Source: Bradyrhizobium sp. NAS96.2 (GTDB lineage: Bacteria; Pseudomonadota; Alphaproteobacteria; Rhizobiales; Xanthobacteraceae). From it: a stretch of 53,910 bases of DNA. The position numbers were made by a program, and so were the translations under genes. The notes below the pieces were generated by a model. The model searched no databases, had not been told where the DNA came from, and saw only the letters and a program-made list of their open reading frames with translations. Positions 21,456 to 29,736 of this stretch are shown piece by piece. Within the stretch, counting starts at the first letter, position 1; every line of letters starts with the position of its first letter. The DNA lies in assembly GCF_001908235.1 (NCBI RefSeq), contig NZ_LGHK01000118.1:1-53910 (forward strand). Reading direction: 5' to 3'.

Positions 21456-21878
21456 TTACTTCTTCCAGGGCGCATCGCCGCGTGCCGCAGCCGCTGCGAA
21501 GACGTCCTGCTCGTAGTCGATGAAGGCGCGTATCATCGCGCGGTAGGCGGCTTCCGCAACCTTGGGCGACAGCCCGTCCGCTTCCGCAAGCGCCATCGCC
21601 TTCTTCACGACGGCCTCGGCGCGTTCAGGCGCCTCGACCTGCGCCGGGTTGGCCTTGAAGCGGGCGGCCTCGTGGACGTAGCGGCCGCGCTCGGCCATCA
21701 GGCGCACGATCTCGCGGTCGAGCCGGTCGATGTTGCTGCGCACCTCGCCAAGCGTCTTGCAGCAGGCGCCGTTGTCGACGGTGGGACTGCCCCACAGCGC
21801 CGGCGCATTGGTTGCAGGCTCCTCGGCCCACGCCACGGCGGGAATCAGCATCGTCAACAGAACCACCGGCAATCGCAT
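21456..21878 (-). CDS. exported AroQ-type chorismate mutase, 140 aa
   Basis: ATG 21878 has GGGAGGCG upstream; the frame up to 21962 is not needed. Residues 1-19 (MRLPVVLLTMLIPAVAWAEE) are a signal peptide with cleavage after AWA. The mature part is an AroQ three-helix mutase: RSNIDRLDREIVRLMAERG, then RYVHEAARFK, with the active-site Arg and Lys positions occupied. It would convert chorismate to prephenate outside the cytoplasm, like the secreted *AroQ enzymes. What chorismate it meets in the periplasm is unclear. A CC pair (GACCKTLG) precedes helix 1. Confidence 0.85.
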   Translation of the reverse strand: MRLPVVLLTMLIPAVAWAEEPATNAPALWGSPTVDNGACCKTLGEVRSNIDRLDREIVRLMAERGRYVHEAARFKANPAQVEAPERAEAVVKKAMALAEADGLSPKVAEAAYRAMIRAFIDYEQDVFAAAAARGDAPWKK

Positions 21879-21982
21879 CGAACGCCTCCCAGGCAGTGCG
21901 CATACCCGGCGATTGTTATGCCGATTTTGTGCGCCGATGGAAGCCGCGATGGCCGGATCCAACTCGCGCGGCCTTGGAGCGA

Positions 21983-22876
21983 TCAGCCGATGTCCATTGC
22001 AGCCAGCACCTCACCCACCTTCTTCTGGGCGTCCGGGGGCAGCGGCAAGATCGGACGTGGTGGCTCGGCCGCGCAGATCCCCCTGAGATTGGCGATCGCG
22101 TAGACGACGCGCAGGCTCGAGAATGTCTTGAGCAGCTGCCAGACCGGCCGCAGACGCGCATCGAGCTGCCGCGCCCTGGCGGCATCTCCACTTGCCACGG
22201 CGCGGACGATGTCGAGGCAGACCTTGGGGAAAATTCCTGCAAGGACACTGTACCAGGTCTCGCCGCCCGCCAGCAGCGCCTCGGTGCAATTCCAGTCGGC
22301 GCTGTAACCCAGCGAGAAGCCGCCCGGCACGACAGCCCGCAATTCCGCGACATGGCCCGCCAAGGCAGACGCGTCCAGCGCAGGACTCTTCACCGCAATA
22401 ATCCCCTCCACATGACTCAAACGGCCGATCAAGGCCGGTGTGAAGCGGAAATGCGTGGTGCCCGGATTGTCGTAGATGCAGATCGGCAATTTGCTCTCAC
22501 GCGCCACCGTTTGAAAATGCTCGAAGACCTCGTCATCCGTGAGGGGCGTATAGGACACCGGCGCCAGCAAGCCGGCCGCCGCGCCGGCATCGCGCGCATC
22601 CTGCGCCAGCTTCACCGCATCGTCGGTGCGCAGCGCGCCGACGCCGACCAGGATCGGCGTTCTGCCATCCGCGAGGGCGGCAGCCGCCTGCACCGCGCGG
22701 CGCCGCTCATCGCGGCTGAAATACGGATATGAACCGGTGCTTCCGAGCAGCCCGATCGAATCCACCTTGGCGGCGATCAAGGGCTCCAGCAATGCGCGGA
22801 GAGCGCCCGCATCGACCTGCCCATCTCGAGACGAGGGCGTGATCGGAAAGGCGGAAAGCCCCTTGAGATTGACCAT
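21983..22876 (-). CDS. DapA-family aldolase/lyase, 297 aa
   Basis: A (beta/alpha)8 barrel of the dihydrodipicolinate synthase/N-acetylneuraminate lyase superfamily. The Schiff-base Lys163 lies in IIAVKSPA and the catalytic Tyr135 in CIYDNPGTT. The usual GTTGE motif near residue 45 is here GSTGSYPY, without the Glu, so it is unlikely to be the housekeeping DapA and more likely acts on another 2-oxo acid. Length is typical. It is followed 104 bases later, in the same direction, by the chorismate mutase gene, with no evident metabolic link. Confidence 0.85.
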   Translation of the reverse strand: MVNLKGLSAFPITPSSRDGQVDAGALRALLEPLIAAKVDSIGLLGSTGSYPYFSRDERRRAVQAAAALADGRTPILVGVGALRTDDAVKLAQDARDAGAAAGLLAPVSYTPLTDDEVFEHFQTVARESKLPICIYDNPGTTHFRFTPALIGRLSHVEGIIAVKSPALDASALAGHVAELRAVVPGGFSLGYSADWNCTEALLAGGETWYSVLAGIFPKVCLDIVRAVASGDAARARQLDARLRPVWQLLKTFSSLRVVYAIANLRGICAAEPPRPILPLPPDAQKKVGEVLAAMDIG

Positions 22877-23040
22877 CGATTGCTCCTGTTCAGTAGCCGC
22901 CGCGCGAACGGCAAAATCGCATTCCGGCCGTTGTCGCCGCGCGCAATACCGCTTGCAAGGTCCAGTTTGCTGCGGACTTCACAGCAAACTGGTCCAGTGC
23001 TCGACGGCTCCTGCGATCCGCGGGACTGCGTGGGCTGCGG

Positions 23041-23547
23041 TTATTCGAGCATCGTGGTCAGCTGCGCGCCCTCGTCCGCCACGAACACCGCGATCAGCTC
23101 CGCAGGCTCCGTGGTGCTCGCATTCGCCGAGACCATGTGGGTCGAACCCGGCGGCTCGAAGAAGGACTGGCCGACCTTGAAGGTCTCGACCGGCCCGCCG
23201 CCGAGCTGGGAGCGGATCTCGCCCTTGGTGATATAGGCCGTCACCGAGCCGGAATGACGATGCGGCGGCGTGAAGCCGCCGGGGCCGTAGAACACCCGCA
23301 CCACGGTGACGCGCTTGCCCGGCACGTTCGGCAACGCATGCGAGGTGATGACCTCGACCTTGTCGAGCGGCGACGCCGCATTCGCACTGGCGCATAGCGG
23401 CGCGATCACCGCGGAAATCGCGTCCATCGGGGTCGGCAGCGCCTTGCCGATCACGAACGCCGAAGCCAGACCCGCAATTGCGGCCAGCAAGACCGGCCGC
23501 GGCGGCCGCACGAATGCACGAGATGGTGTCATCGCCATCGAGGTCAT
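23041..23547 (-). CDS. membrane-anchored or exported cupin protein, 168 aa
   Basis: ATG 23547 has GGGGAGAA upstream. Residues about 18-36 (VLLAAIAGLASAFVIGKAL) are hydrophobic, so the protein is exported or anchored. The rest is a single cupin barrel: GGFTPPHRHSGSVTAYITKG is cupin motif 1 with its metal-binding His residues and Glu replaced in part, and FFEPPGSTH is motif 2. It lies 37 bases downstream of the AhpD-like gene and probably shares its MarR-controlled promoter. Substrate unknown. Confidence 0.8.
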   Translation of the reverse strand: MTSMAMTPSRAFVRPPRPVLLAAIAGLASAFVIGKALPTPMDAISAVIAPLCASANAASPLDKVEVITSHALPNVPGKRVTVVRVFYGPGGFTPPHRHSGSVTAYITKGEIRSQLGGGPVETFKVGQSFFEPPGSTHMVSANASTTEPAELIAVFVADEGAQLTTMLE

Positions 23548-23584
23548 CGGTTGTTCTCCCCTGTCGATTGCTTTTGAAATCGTC

Positions 23585-24064
23585 TCACGACGCCGCAGCG
23601 GCGACCCGCTGCCGGCGCGGCGGCGGCGTCCAGCGATAGGCGGCGCCGAACCGGTTCCAGACATTGATCGAGGCGATCGCCGAGGTCAGATAGGTCAGCT
23701 CCTTTTCGGAGAATTCGGCGGTGGCCTCGGCATAGACCTCGTCGCTGACGCCGTTCGGCAAGGTCGTCAGCGCCTCGGTCCAGGCCAGCGCGGCGCGCTC
23801 GCGCGCCGAGAACTGCGGCACCTCGCGCCACACCACGACGAGGTTGAGCTTGTCGACCGGCACGCCGAGGCTCTCGCCTTGCAAGATGTGATACTGCACG
23901 CAGAAGGCGCAGCCATTGATCTGCGAGGCGCGCAGCTTGACCAGCTCGAGCAGCTGCTTGTCGAGACCGGCCTTTGCCGCAAACTGGCCGAGGTCACGCA
24001 CGACGGCGAAGACGTCGGGGGCGAGCTTCTCGAAGTCGGTATATTCCTTGCGGGCATGTGACAT
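23585..24064 (-). CDS. AhpD-like carboxymuconolactone decarboxylase-family peroxidase, 159 aa
   Basis: The CxxC-x3-H redox centre is Cys52, Cys55 and His59 in NGCAFCVQYH, with the upstream Glu/Lys helix (LLELVKLRASQING) characteristic of the AhpD/CMD fold. Such proteins reduce alkyl hydroperoxides or act as thiol relays. It is first in a two-gene operon with a cupin gene and is divergent from a MarR regulator; the palindrome at 24081-24096 lies 16 bases upstream of its start codon. This layout suggests induction by peroxides or an aromatic effector. Confidence 0.88.
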   Translation of the reverse strand: MSHARKEYTDFEKLAPDVFAVVRDLGQFAAKAGLDKQLLELVKLRASQINGCAFCVQYHILQGESLGVPVDKLNLVVVWREVPQFSARERAALAWTEALTTLPNGVSDEVYAEATAEFSEKELTYLTSAIASINVWNRFGAAYRWTPPPRRQRVAAAAS

Positions 24065-24080
24065 CGGCTTGGCCTCATGT

Positions 24081-24096
24081 TATCAGTGTACTGATA
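24081..24096. promoter_or_regulatory. probable MarR operator
   Basis: TATCAGTGTACTGATA, perfect 7-bp arms around GT, lies between the divergent AhpD-like and MarR genes. A second half-site, CTGATATT, is at 24110-24117. Position and symmetry suit the dimeric MarR product. Confidence 0.65.
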
Positions 24097-24147
24097 TACT
24101 ATAAGAGCTCTGATATTGAGCAAGGCGCAGGCATTCGCGAAGGCAAC

Positions 24148-24714
24148 ATGGCGGCAATGCAGAAACGAGGGAAAACCGGCACGGCCGGGCGGCGGCCGGC
24201 GGGGAAGGCGGCGCCGGGCAAGATCGCGATCGGCGCGGAAGCAGACGGCCTGCCCGCCTCCGCCGTCCCGCCGCCCAGCGAAGGCAAGCGCGGCGAACAG
24301 GGCTATCTCGCCTATCTGCTGCGCCAGGCGCATGCGGCCTCACGGCTGTCGATGGAGCGTCAGCTGGGGAGCCTCGGCGTCACCTCGCCGCAATTCGTGG
24401 TGCTGACAATGCTGAAGGCCTATCCGGGCCTTTCGGGCGCCGATCTGGCCAGGGTGGCGCTGCTGACGCCGCAGACGGTCAGCGTGATCATCCGCAACCT
24501 CGAGCGCGACGGCGCGATCCGCAAGACACCGCATCCAGTCCACGGCCGGGTGCTGCAATGGAGCCTGACCAACCATGGAACCGCGTTGCTGGAGAAGTGC
24601 CGTCACATCGCCCAGGCCCAGGAGCGCCGGCTCGCCGCCGGCCTCGATGCCAAGTCCGAACAGGTGGTCCGGCAATGGCTATCAAAAATCGCCACAGATT
24701 TGCAGGATAGCTAG
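24148..24714 (+). CDS. MarR-family transcriptional regulator, 188 aa
   Basis: ATG 24148 has AAGG upstream; another ATG lies at 24157. The first 45 residues are a basic, disordered extension (Lys/Gly/Ala-rich). The winged helix is clear: GVTSPQFVVLTMLKAYPGL, GADLARVALLTPQTVSVIIR, NLERDGAIRKTPHPVHGRVL. Divergent from the AhpD-like and cupin pair over a 16-bp palindrome, so it probably represses both sides. The N-terminal extension is longer than in most MarR proteins. Confidence 0.88.
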   Translation: MAAMQKRGKTGTAGRRPAGKAAPGKIAIGAEADGLPASAVPPPSEGKRGEQGYLAYLLRQAHAASRLSMERQLGSLGVTSPQFVVLTMLKAYPGLSGADLARVALLTPQTVSVIIRNLERDGAIRKTPHPVHGRVLQWSLTNHGTALLEKCRHIAQAQERRLAAGLDAKSEQVVRQWLSKIATDLQDS

Positions 24715-24769
24715 TTCTTGCGGCGGCGTGGCTTTTGGCTCACCCGATCGGCGCCGCTAGACTGGCCCG

Positions 24770-26005
24770 ATGAAACAGCCTGATTCTTTGAAGTCCCCTG
24801 CCCGCCGCGCCGTCCTCAAGACGGCGCTCGCGGTGGGCGTGACGCTCGGCACTCCGTTCGGCGCGCTGGCCGCCGCGCCTCCGGGCTTCGACCAGTGGCG
24901 CGACAATTTCCGCGCCCGCGCGCTGGCAAAGGGCATTTCGGAGGCGACCTGGAATCGTTGCATGGCGCGGGTCGAGCCCGACATGAGCGTGTTCAAGCAG
25001 ATGCGCAATCAGCCGGAATTCCACGAGCAGATCTGGCAGTACATCAACCGCCGCGTCTCCGACTGGCGCATCATCCACGGCCGCGAGGCGCTGAAGAAGA
25101 ACGAGGCGCTGTTCGCCAGGATCGAACGCGACTTCGGCGTCGAGCGCGGCACACTGCTCGCGCTGTGGGGCGTTGAGTCAGCCTATGGCGATCCGCTGGT
25201 ACAGCAGAACCACATGACGCCGGTGTTTCCCTCGCTCGCGGCACTCGCCTGGAACGAGCCGCGCCGCAAGGCCTATTGGGAGACCGAGCTGATCAACGCG
25301 ATGAAGATCGTGCAGCGCGGCTGGAGCACGCCCGAGGAGATGAACGGCTCCTGGGCCGGCGCGATGGGCCATTCGCAGTGGATGCCGGAAGTCTGGCTCA
25401 ATGTCGGCTTCGACTATGACGGCGACGGCAAGGTCTCGCCGTTCGGCCGGCCCGACGACGCGCTCGGCTCGACCGCAAAATATCTCGTCAATCGCGGCAA
25501 GTGGCACCGCGGCGAGCACTGGGGCTACGAGGTCCGCGCGGCGAGCGGCGGCGCCAGCGGCAGCCGCACCTATGCGGCCTGGGCCAGCGCAGGCGTCACG
25601 CGCGCCGACGGCCAGCCGTTTCCGCAGCCGAACGCATCGGCGCAGCTCTGGATCCCGGTCGCCGGCGGCCCCGCTTTCCTGCTCGGCCCGAACTTCAACT
25701 CGGTGAAGAGCTACAACCCCTCGATGAACTACGCGCTGGCGATCTGCCATCTCGGCGATCGCTGTCTCGGCGGCCCACCCTTCATCCAGCCCTTCCCGGG
25801 CTCGGAGCGCGCGCTGACGCTGGCCGAGGTGCAAGAGATGCAGACGCGGCTGACCAAGGCCGGCTTCGACACCGGCGGCACCGACGGCCGCGTCGGCAAC
25901 GACACCATGAAGGCGATCAAGGATTTTCAGATCAAGGCCGGCCTGCTGCCCGCCGATGGTTACGGCGGGCTCAAGGTACTGGCGCGGTTGCGCCAAGGCG
26001 GCTGA
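24770..26005 (+). CDS. Tat-exported lytic murein transglycosylase, MltB type, 411 aa
   Basis: The N-terminus SPARRAVLKTALAVGVTLG has the twin-arginine pattern, with cleavage around residue 35. The SLT domain (about 38-330) contains the catalytic Glu136 in LWGVESAYGDP and the signature GSWAGAMGHSQWMPE. A peptidoglycan-binding domain closes the protein (about 345-408: VQEMQTRLTKAGFDTGGTDG, then GNDTMKAIKDFQ). It cleaves the MurNAc-GlcNAc bond with 1,6-anhydro formation. Family members in rhizobia commonly have this layout. Convergent with the short-chain dehydrogenase gene over a palindromic repeat. Confidence 0.9.
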   Translation: MKQPDSLKSPARRAVLKTALAVGVTLGTPFGALAAAPPGFDQWRDNFRARALAKGISEATWNRCMARVEPDMSVFKQMRNQPEFHEQIWQYINRRVSDWRIIHGREALKKNEALFARIERDFGVERGTLLALWGVESAYGDPLVQQNHMTPVFPSLAALAWNEPRRKAYWETELINAMKIVQRGWSTPEEMNGSWAGAMGHSQWMPEVWLNVGFDYDGDGKVSPFGRPDDALGSTAKYLVNRGKWHRGEHWGYEVRAASGGASGSRTYAAWASAGVTRADGQPFPQPNASAQLWIPVAGGPAFLLGPNFNSVKSYNPSMNYALAICHLGDRCLGGPPFIQPFPGSERALTLAEVQEMQTRLTKAGFDTGGTDGRVGNDTMKAIKDFQIKAGLLPADGYGGLKVLARLRQGG

Positions 26006-26008
26006 CCG

Positions 26009-26096
26009 CCGTCATTGCGAGGAGCGAAGCGACGAAGCAATCCATGGCACCGCATGTGTGGATCGATGGATTGCTTCGCTTCGCTCGCAATGACGG
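26009..26096. repeat. 88-bp palindromic intergenic element between convergent genes
   Basis: CCGTCATTGCGAG (26009-26021) and CTCGCAATGACGG (26084-26096) are perfect inverted ends, and GAAGCAATCCAT / ATGGATTGCTTC form a second inner stem. The GTCATTGCGAGGAGCGAAGC motif is a widespread extragenic palindrome in many Proteobacteria, including Bradyrhizobium. Lying between two convergent stops it may also act as a bidirectional terminator. Confidence 0.85.
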
Positions 26097-26099
26097 AGA

Positions 26100-26912
26100 T
26101 CAGTTCGGCTGCCGCACCACACCGCCGGCATTCATGCCGCCGTCGATCACGAGCTCGCTGCCCGTCACGTAGCGTGATGCGTCCGAGGCGAGATAGAGCA
26201 CGCCTTGGGCGATCTCGATCGCCTGGCCGGCGCGGCCGAGCGGCGTCGCGAACCTTGCACGCTCCTCCGGATCGATCGGCGCGTTCTGCCCGGCGCCCGT
26301 CGCACCGGTCGGAATCTTGCCCCAGATCGGCGTGTCGATGATACCGGGATGCACCGAGTTGACGCGGATGCCGTCGCCGATCTGCGCGCATTCCATCGCG
26401 ATCGACTTGGCGAACAGCCGTACCGCGCCCTTGGTCGCGCTGTAGCCGGAGAGCGTCGCCGCGCCGCGCAGGCCGGCCAGCGACGACATCATGATGATCG
26501 AGCCGCCGCCGTGCTTGCGCATCAGCGGCAGCGAATGCTTCACCGACAGGAACACGCCATCGATATTGATCGCCGTCTGCCGGCGCCAATCCGCGAGCGA
26601 CATCTCGACAATCGATGGCGCCCCGATGCCGATGCCGGCGTTGGAGACCATGATATCGAGGCGGCCGTGGCGCTTGCCGATCTCAGCGACGACCTCGATC
26701 CAGCGCTCCTCGCTGGTGACGTCCTGCGGCAGGAAGCTCACCTTGCGCCCGGCTTTGGTGAGCCGCGCGGCGAGCTCGGGTCCCCTCAACTCATCGATAT
26801 CGGTCGCAACGACCGTCGCGCCTTCCTGCGCCAGCAATTCGACGATCGCCTCGCCGATACCTGACGCGCCGCCGGTCACCAGCGCGACCTTGCCTTCAAC
26901 CTGTCCTGCCAT
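26100..26912 (-). CDS. short-chain dehydrogenase/reductase, 270 aa
   Basis: Classical SDR fold. The cofactor motif TGGASGIG is at residues 13-20, with Asp38 after beta-2 favouring NAD. NAG is at 91-93, Ser143/144 and the YxxxK pair Tyr157-Lys161 (GYSATKG) complete the catalytic set. The ATG at 26912 with GGAGAG upstream is preferred to a TTG at 26924. Substrate cannot be told; the sequence is near the glucose/3-oxoacyl/cyclohexanol dehydrogenase group. It follows recJ by 18 bases and may be cotranscribed. Confidence 0.88.
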   Translation of the reverse strand: MAGQVEGKVALVTGGASGIGEAIVELLAQEGATVVATDIDELRGPELAARLTKAGRKVSFLPQDVTSEERWIEVVAEIGKRHGRLDIMVSNAGIGIGAPSIVEMSLADWRRQTAINIDGVFLSVKHSLPLMRKHGGGSIIMMSSLAGLRGAATLSGYSATKGAVRLFAKSIAMECAQIGDGIRVNSVHPGIIDTPIWGKIPTGATGAGQNAPIDPEERARFATPLGRAGQAIEIAQGVLYLASDASRYVTGSELVIDGGMNAGGVVRQPN

Positions 26913-26930
26913 GTCCTCTCCCAACGTTTC

Positions 26931-28772
26931 TTATCGGATCACCGCCGGGCCCTGATCCGGTGCCGCGACGTCGAGGACACGGAATTGCACACGTTCGCTG
27001 CCTTGCCAACGGTCGACCGCGAGAGAGCCCGCCACGTGCAATTGCTGACCGCGATTTTGCGTCAAGGCGCTGCCGAGCTTCTGTCCGACGGAGCGGAAGG
27101 CGATACCGTTGACGATGGAACCATCGCCGGACTTGAAGCGCAGCCTCAAATGCGCCTGCCCGACCTCGTCGGCATAGACCAGCTGATGCGACGGCAACGC
27201 GATCACCGGCTCCGGATTGGCGGTGCCGAACGGCCCCGCGCGATTGAGCGTCGCGGCGAATTCCGGCGTCACCGCCCGCGCGGTCACCGCACCGTCGATG
27301 AACAGCTCGTTCTCGTGACGCGAATTGGCGACGTCGGCCGCCAGCGCGCTCTCCATAAAAGCGCGGAATTCGGCGAGCTTCTCCTTGCGCAGCGTGACGC
27401 CCGCCGCCATCGCGTGCCCACCGCCCTTCATCAGCAAGCCGTCATGCACCGCTTGCCGCACCGCCTTGCCGAGATCGACACCACCGATCGAGCGCCCCGA
27501 TCCGGTGCCGATGCCGCCTGGCTCAAGCGCGATCGCAAACGCCGGACGCGCGAACTTCTCCTTCAGCCGTGCCGCGACCAGCCCGACCACGCCGGGGTGC
27601 CAACCTTCCGCCGCGGTGACGATGACCGCGCCCTTGTCCTCGAGCCCGAGCGAAGCCAATGCCTCGGCTTCGGCCTGGGCTTCGGCCGCCTGCTCGATCA
27701 CGCGGCGTTCGTTGTTGAGGCGATCGAGCTCGGCCGCGATCCGCGCAGCCTCCGAGACATCGCCTTCGAGCAGCAGCCGGACGCCGAGATCGGCACGCCC
27801 GATACGGCCGCCGGCATTGATGCGCGGCCCCAGCATGAAGCCGAGATGCCATGCCTCCGGCGGGCCATTGAGCCGCGCCACATCCATCAGCGCTGTGTGG
27901 CCAACATGATCGCGGCGGCGCATCGCGATCAGGCCTTTTGCAACGAAGGCCCGGTTCAGCCCGATCAGCGGCGCGACGTCGGCGACGGTGCCGAGTGCGA
28001 CGTGATGCAGCACGCTGAGCAGGTCCGGCTCCGGCATCTCGCGGGTCCAGAAGCCGCGCTGGCGCAGCTCGCGATTGACGGCGACCAGCGTGACGAACAC
28101 CAGGCCGACAGCGGCGAGATGACCGAGCCCGGAGAGATCGTCTGGCCGGTTCGGATTCACCAGCGCGTCGACCTCGGGCAACTCATCTCCGGTCTGGTGA
28201 TGATCGATCACCACCACCGACATGCCGAGCCTCCTGGCTTCCGCCAGCGGCTCGATGCTGGTGGTGCCGCAATCGACCGTGACCAGCAGCGTCGCGCCCT
28301 TGGCCGCCAGCGCGCGGACGGCGTCGACGTTCGGTCCGTAGCCTTCGAAGATGCGGTCCGGAATATGGATCAGCGGATCCAGCCCGCAATGGCGCAGATG
28401 CCAGGTCAGCAGCGCCGCCGAGGTCGCGCCGTCGACATCATAATCGCCGAAGATCGCGACCTGCTCGCCGCGCGCTGCGGCATCCGCGATGCGCTTGGCC
28501 GCGTGCTCCATCTCGGTGACCGTATGGGGATCGGGCATCAGCTTGCGGATGGTTGGGTCGAGGAAGTCCGCGACCCCGTCGATCGCGACGTCGCGCCCCG
28601 CCAGCACGCGCGCCAGCATTTCCGGCAGATTGTGCCGCTGCACGATCGCGAGCGCCCGCGCCGCTCCGCGCGCATCCAGCCGGTCGCGCCAGAGCTTTCC
28701 GGTCAGCGACCGCGTCACGCCAAGGAACGCCTGTGGCGCTTCGATGGGTAGTGCGGATGCGTGAAGTGTCAT
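26931..28772 (-). CDS. recJ: single-stranded-DNA exonuclease RecJ, 613 aa
   Basis: 5'-3' exonuclease of the DHH family used in RecFOR recombination and mismatch repair. Catalytic motifs are DYDVDG (110-115), DCG (167-169) and DHH (190-192). The DHHA1 domain is recognisable by FMLGPRINAGGRIG and SGRSIGGVDLGKAV, then GGGHAMAAG. The C-terminal OB domain ends the protein. ATG 28772 has GGAAGGGATC upstream; the frame to 28838 crosses a palindromic repeat and is rejected. Length is normal for alphaproteobacteria. Confidence 0.95.
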   Translation of the reverse strand: MTLHASALPIEAPQAFLGVTRSLTGKLWRDRLDARGAARALAIVQRHNLPEMLARVLAGRDVAIDGVADFLDPTIRKLMPDPHTVTEMEHAAKRIADAAARGEQVAIFGDYDVDGATSAALLTWHLRHCGLDPLIHIPDRIFEGYGPNVDAVRALAAKGATLLVTVDCGTTSIEPLAEARRLGMSVVVIDHHQTGDELPEVDALVNPNRPDDLSGLGHLAAVGLVFVTLVAVNRELRQRGFWTREMPEPDLLSVLHHVALGTVADVAPLIGLNRAFVAKGLIAMRRRDHVGHTALMDVARLNGPPEAWHLGFMLGPRINAGGRIGRADLGVRLLLEGDVSEAARIAAELDRLNNERRVIEQAAEAQAEAEALASLGLEDKGAVIVTAAEGWHPGVVGLVAARLKEKFARPAFAIALEPGGIGTGSGRSIGGVDLGKAVRQAVHDGLLMKGGGHAMAAGVTLRKEKLAEFRAFMESALAADVANSRHENELFIDGAVTARAVTPEFAATLNRAGPFGTANPEPVIALPSHQLVYADEVGQAHLRLRFKSGDGSIVNGIAFRSVGQKLGSALTQNRGQQLHVAGSLAVDRWQGSERVQFRVLDVAAPDQGPAVIR

Positions 28773-28788
28773 GATCCCTTCCGAACAG

Positions 28789-28840
28789 CGCGTTTTCAAG
28801 CGAAGTGGGCACCGGTTCGCGTGAAGAAAACGCGTCAAAA
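28789..28840. repeat. palindromic repeat upstream of recJ
   Basis: GCGTTTTC (28790-28797) and GAAAACGC (28826-28833) enclose GCGAA and TTCGC inner arms. This CAAGCGAAGTGG-CACCGGTTCGCGTGAAG type of element is a common dispersed intergenic palindrome in Bradyrhizobium-like genomes. Confidence 0.7.
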
Positions 28841-28924
28841 TAAATCCGGCGCATCGGTCCTGATTCTATTAGGGCCGGTGCGTCGGGAAGGAATCGTAGC
28901 GCTTGAATGAATCGCAGGCCAGTT

Positions 28925-29644
28925 CTAGCAGCCCATCCGGCTGGCGATTTCCCCGAAATCCTTGGCCACGATGTCCCACGCGCCGGTGGCCTCGAAATCG
29001 ACCTTCTGTAGCGGTCCGTATTCGGTCGGCCGCGCTACGAAGGCGGTCTTCAGGCCGTGCTTCTGCGCGTGCTTCAGGTCGTAGTTGTGGGCGGCGACCA
29101 TCATCACCTGCTCCGGCGGCAGGCACAGCAGTTTGGCGGCACCGAGATAGGTTTCCGGATCGGGCTTGTAGTGCTCGAACAGCTCGGCCGACATCACGAG
29201 GTCCCACGGCAGGCCCGCGAACTTCGCCATGTTGGTGAGCAGCGCGACATTGCCGTTGGAGAGCGGCGAGATGATGTATTTCGTCTTCAGGCGGGTCAGC
29301 CCGGCAACGCTGTCGGGCCAGCCGTGCAGGCGGTGCCAGCCCAGCGTCAGATGTTGCAGGTCGGGCTCGGTGAGCCCCTTGATGTCGAACTGCGCGACCA
29401 GCTTTTCCAGCGAGCGGCGGTGCAGCACGTCGAGGATCACATAGCCATTCTGCGGGTTCTTGCGCACCTCGTCCATCGAGGCCGCATAGACCGCACGCCA
29501 GCCATCGACCAGCGCGGTCCAGTCGGCCTTGATGCCGCGCGTCTCTCCCCATGTCGTGAAATCGTTGATCAGACTGGTGCGCCAGTCGACCACGGTGCCG
29601 AACACGTCGAACACCAGCGCCTTGACCCCGGACAGCTCGGACAT
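28925..29644 (-). CDS. haloacid dehalogenase type II, 239 aa
   Basis: HAD-superfamily hydrolase of the L-2-haloacid dehalogenase type. The nucleophile Asp13 lies in LVFDVFGTVVDW, motif II in SPLSNGN, the Lys of motif III in HYKPDPETY and the acidic motif IV in AHNYDLKHA. ATG 29644 has AAGGGAGA upstream; the longer frame to 30007 is a shadow of glpX. It would hydrolyse L-2-chloropropionate-like compounds or related phosphate substrates. It lies 92 bases downstream of glpX in the same orientation. Confidence 0.9.
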   Translation of the reverse strand: MSELSGVKALVFDVFGTVVDWRTSLINDFTTWGETRGIKADWTALVDGWRAVYAASMDEVRKNPQNGYVILDVLHRRSLEKLVAQFDIKGLTEPDLQHLTLGWHRLHGWPDSVAGLTRLKTKYIISPLSNGNVALLTNMAKFAGLPWDLVMSAELFEHYKPDPETYLGAAKLLCLPPEQVMMVAAHNYDLKHAQKHGLKTAFVARPTEYGPLQKVDFEATGAWDIVAKDFGEIASRMGC

Positions 29645-29736
29645 GCGCGTCTCCCTTGTTGTTCTTGTTGGTTCGTCATTCCGGGTGGATGCGAAGCACC
29701 CAACCCGGAATGTCGGAGATCGTATCCTGGTCCTGC

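Noticed and set aside
26985..28751. 588-codon open frame on the plus strand
   Set aside because: It is antisense to recJ, whose catalytic motifs are complete; the frame has no recognisable domain.
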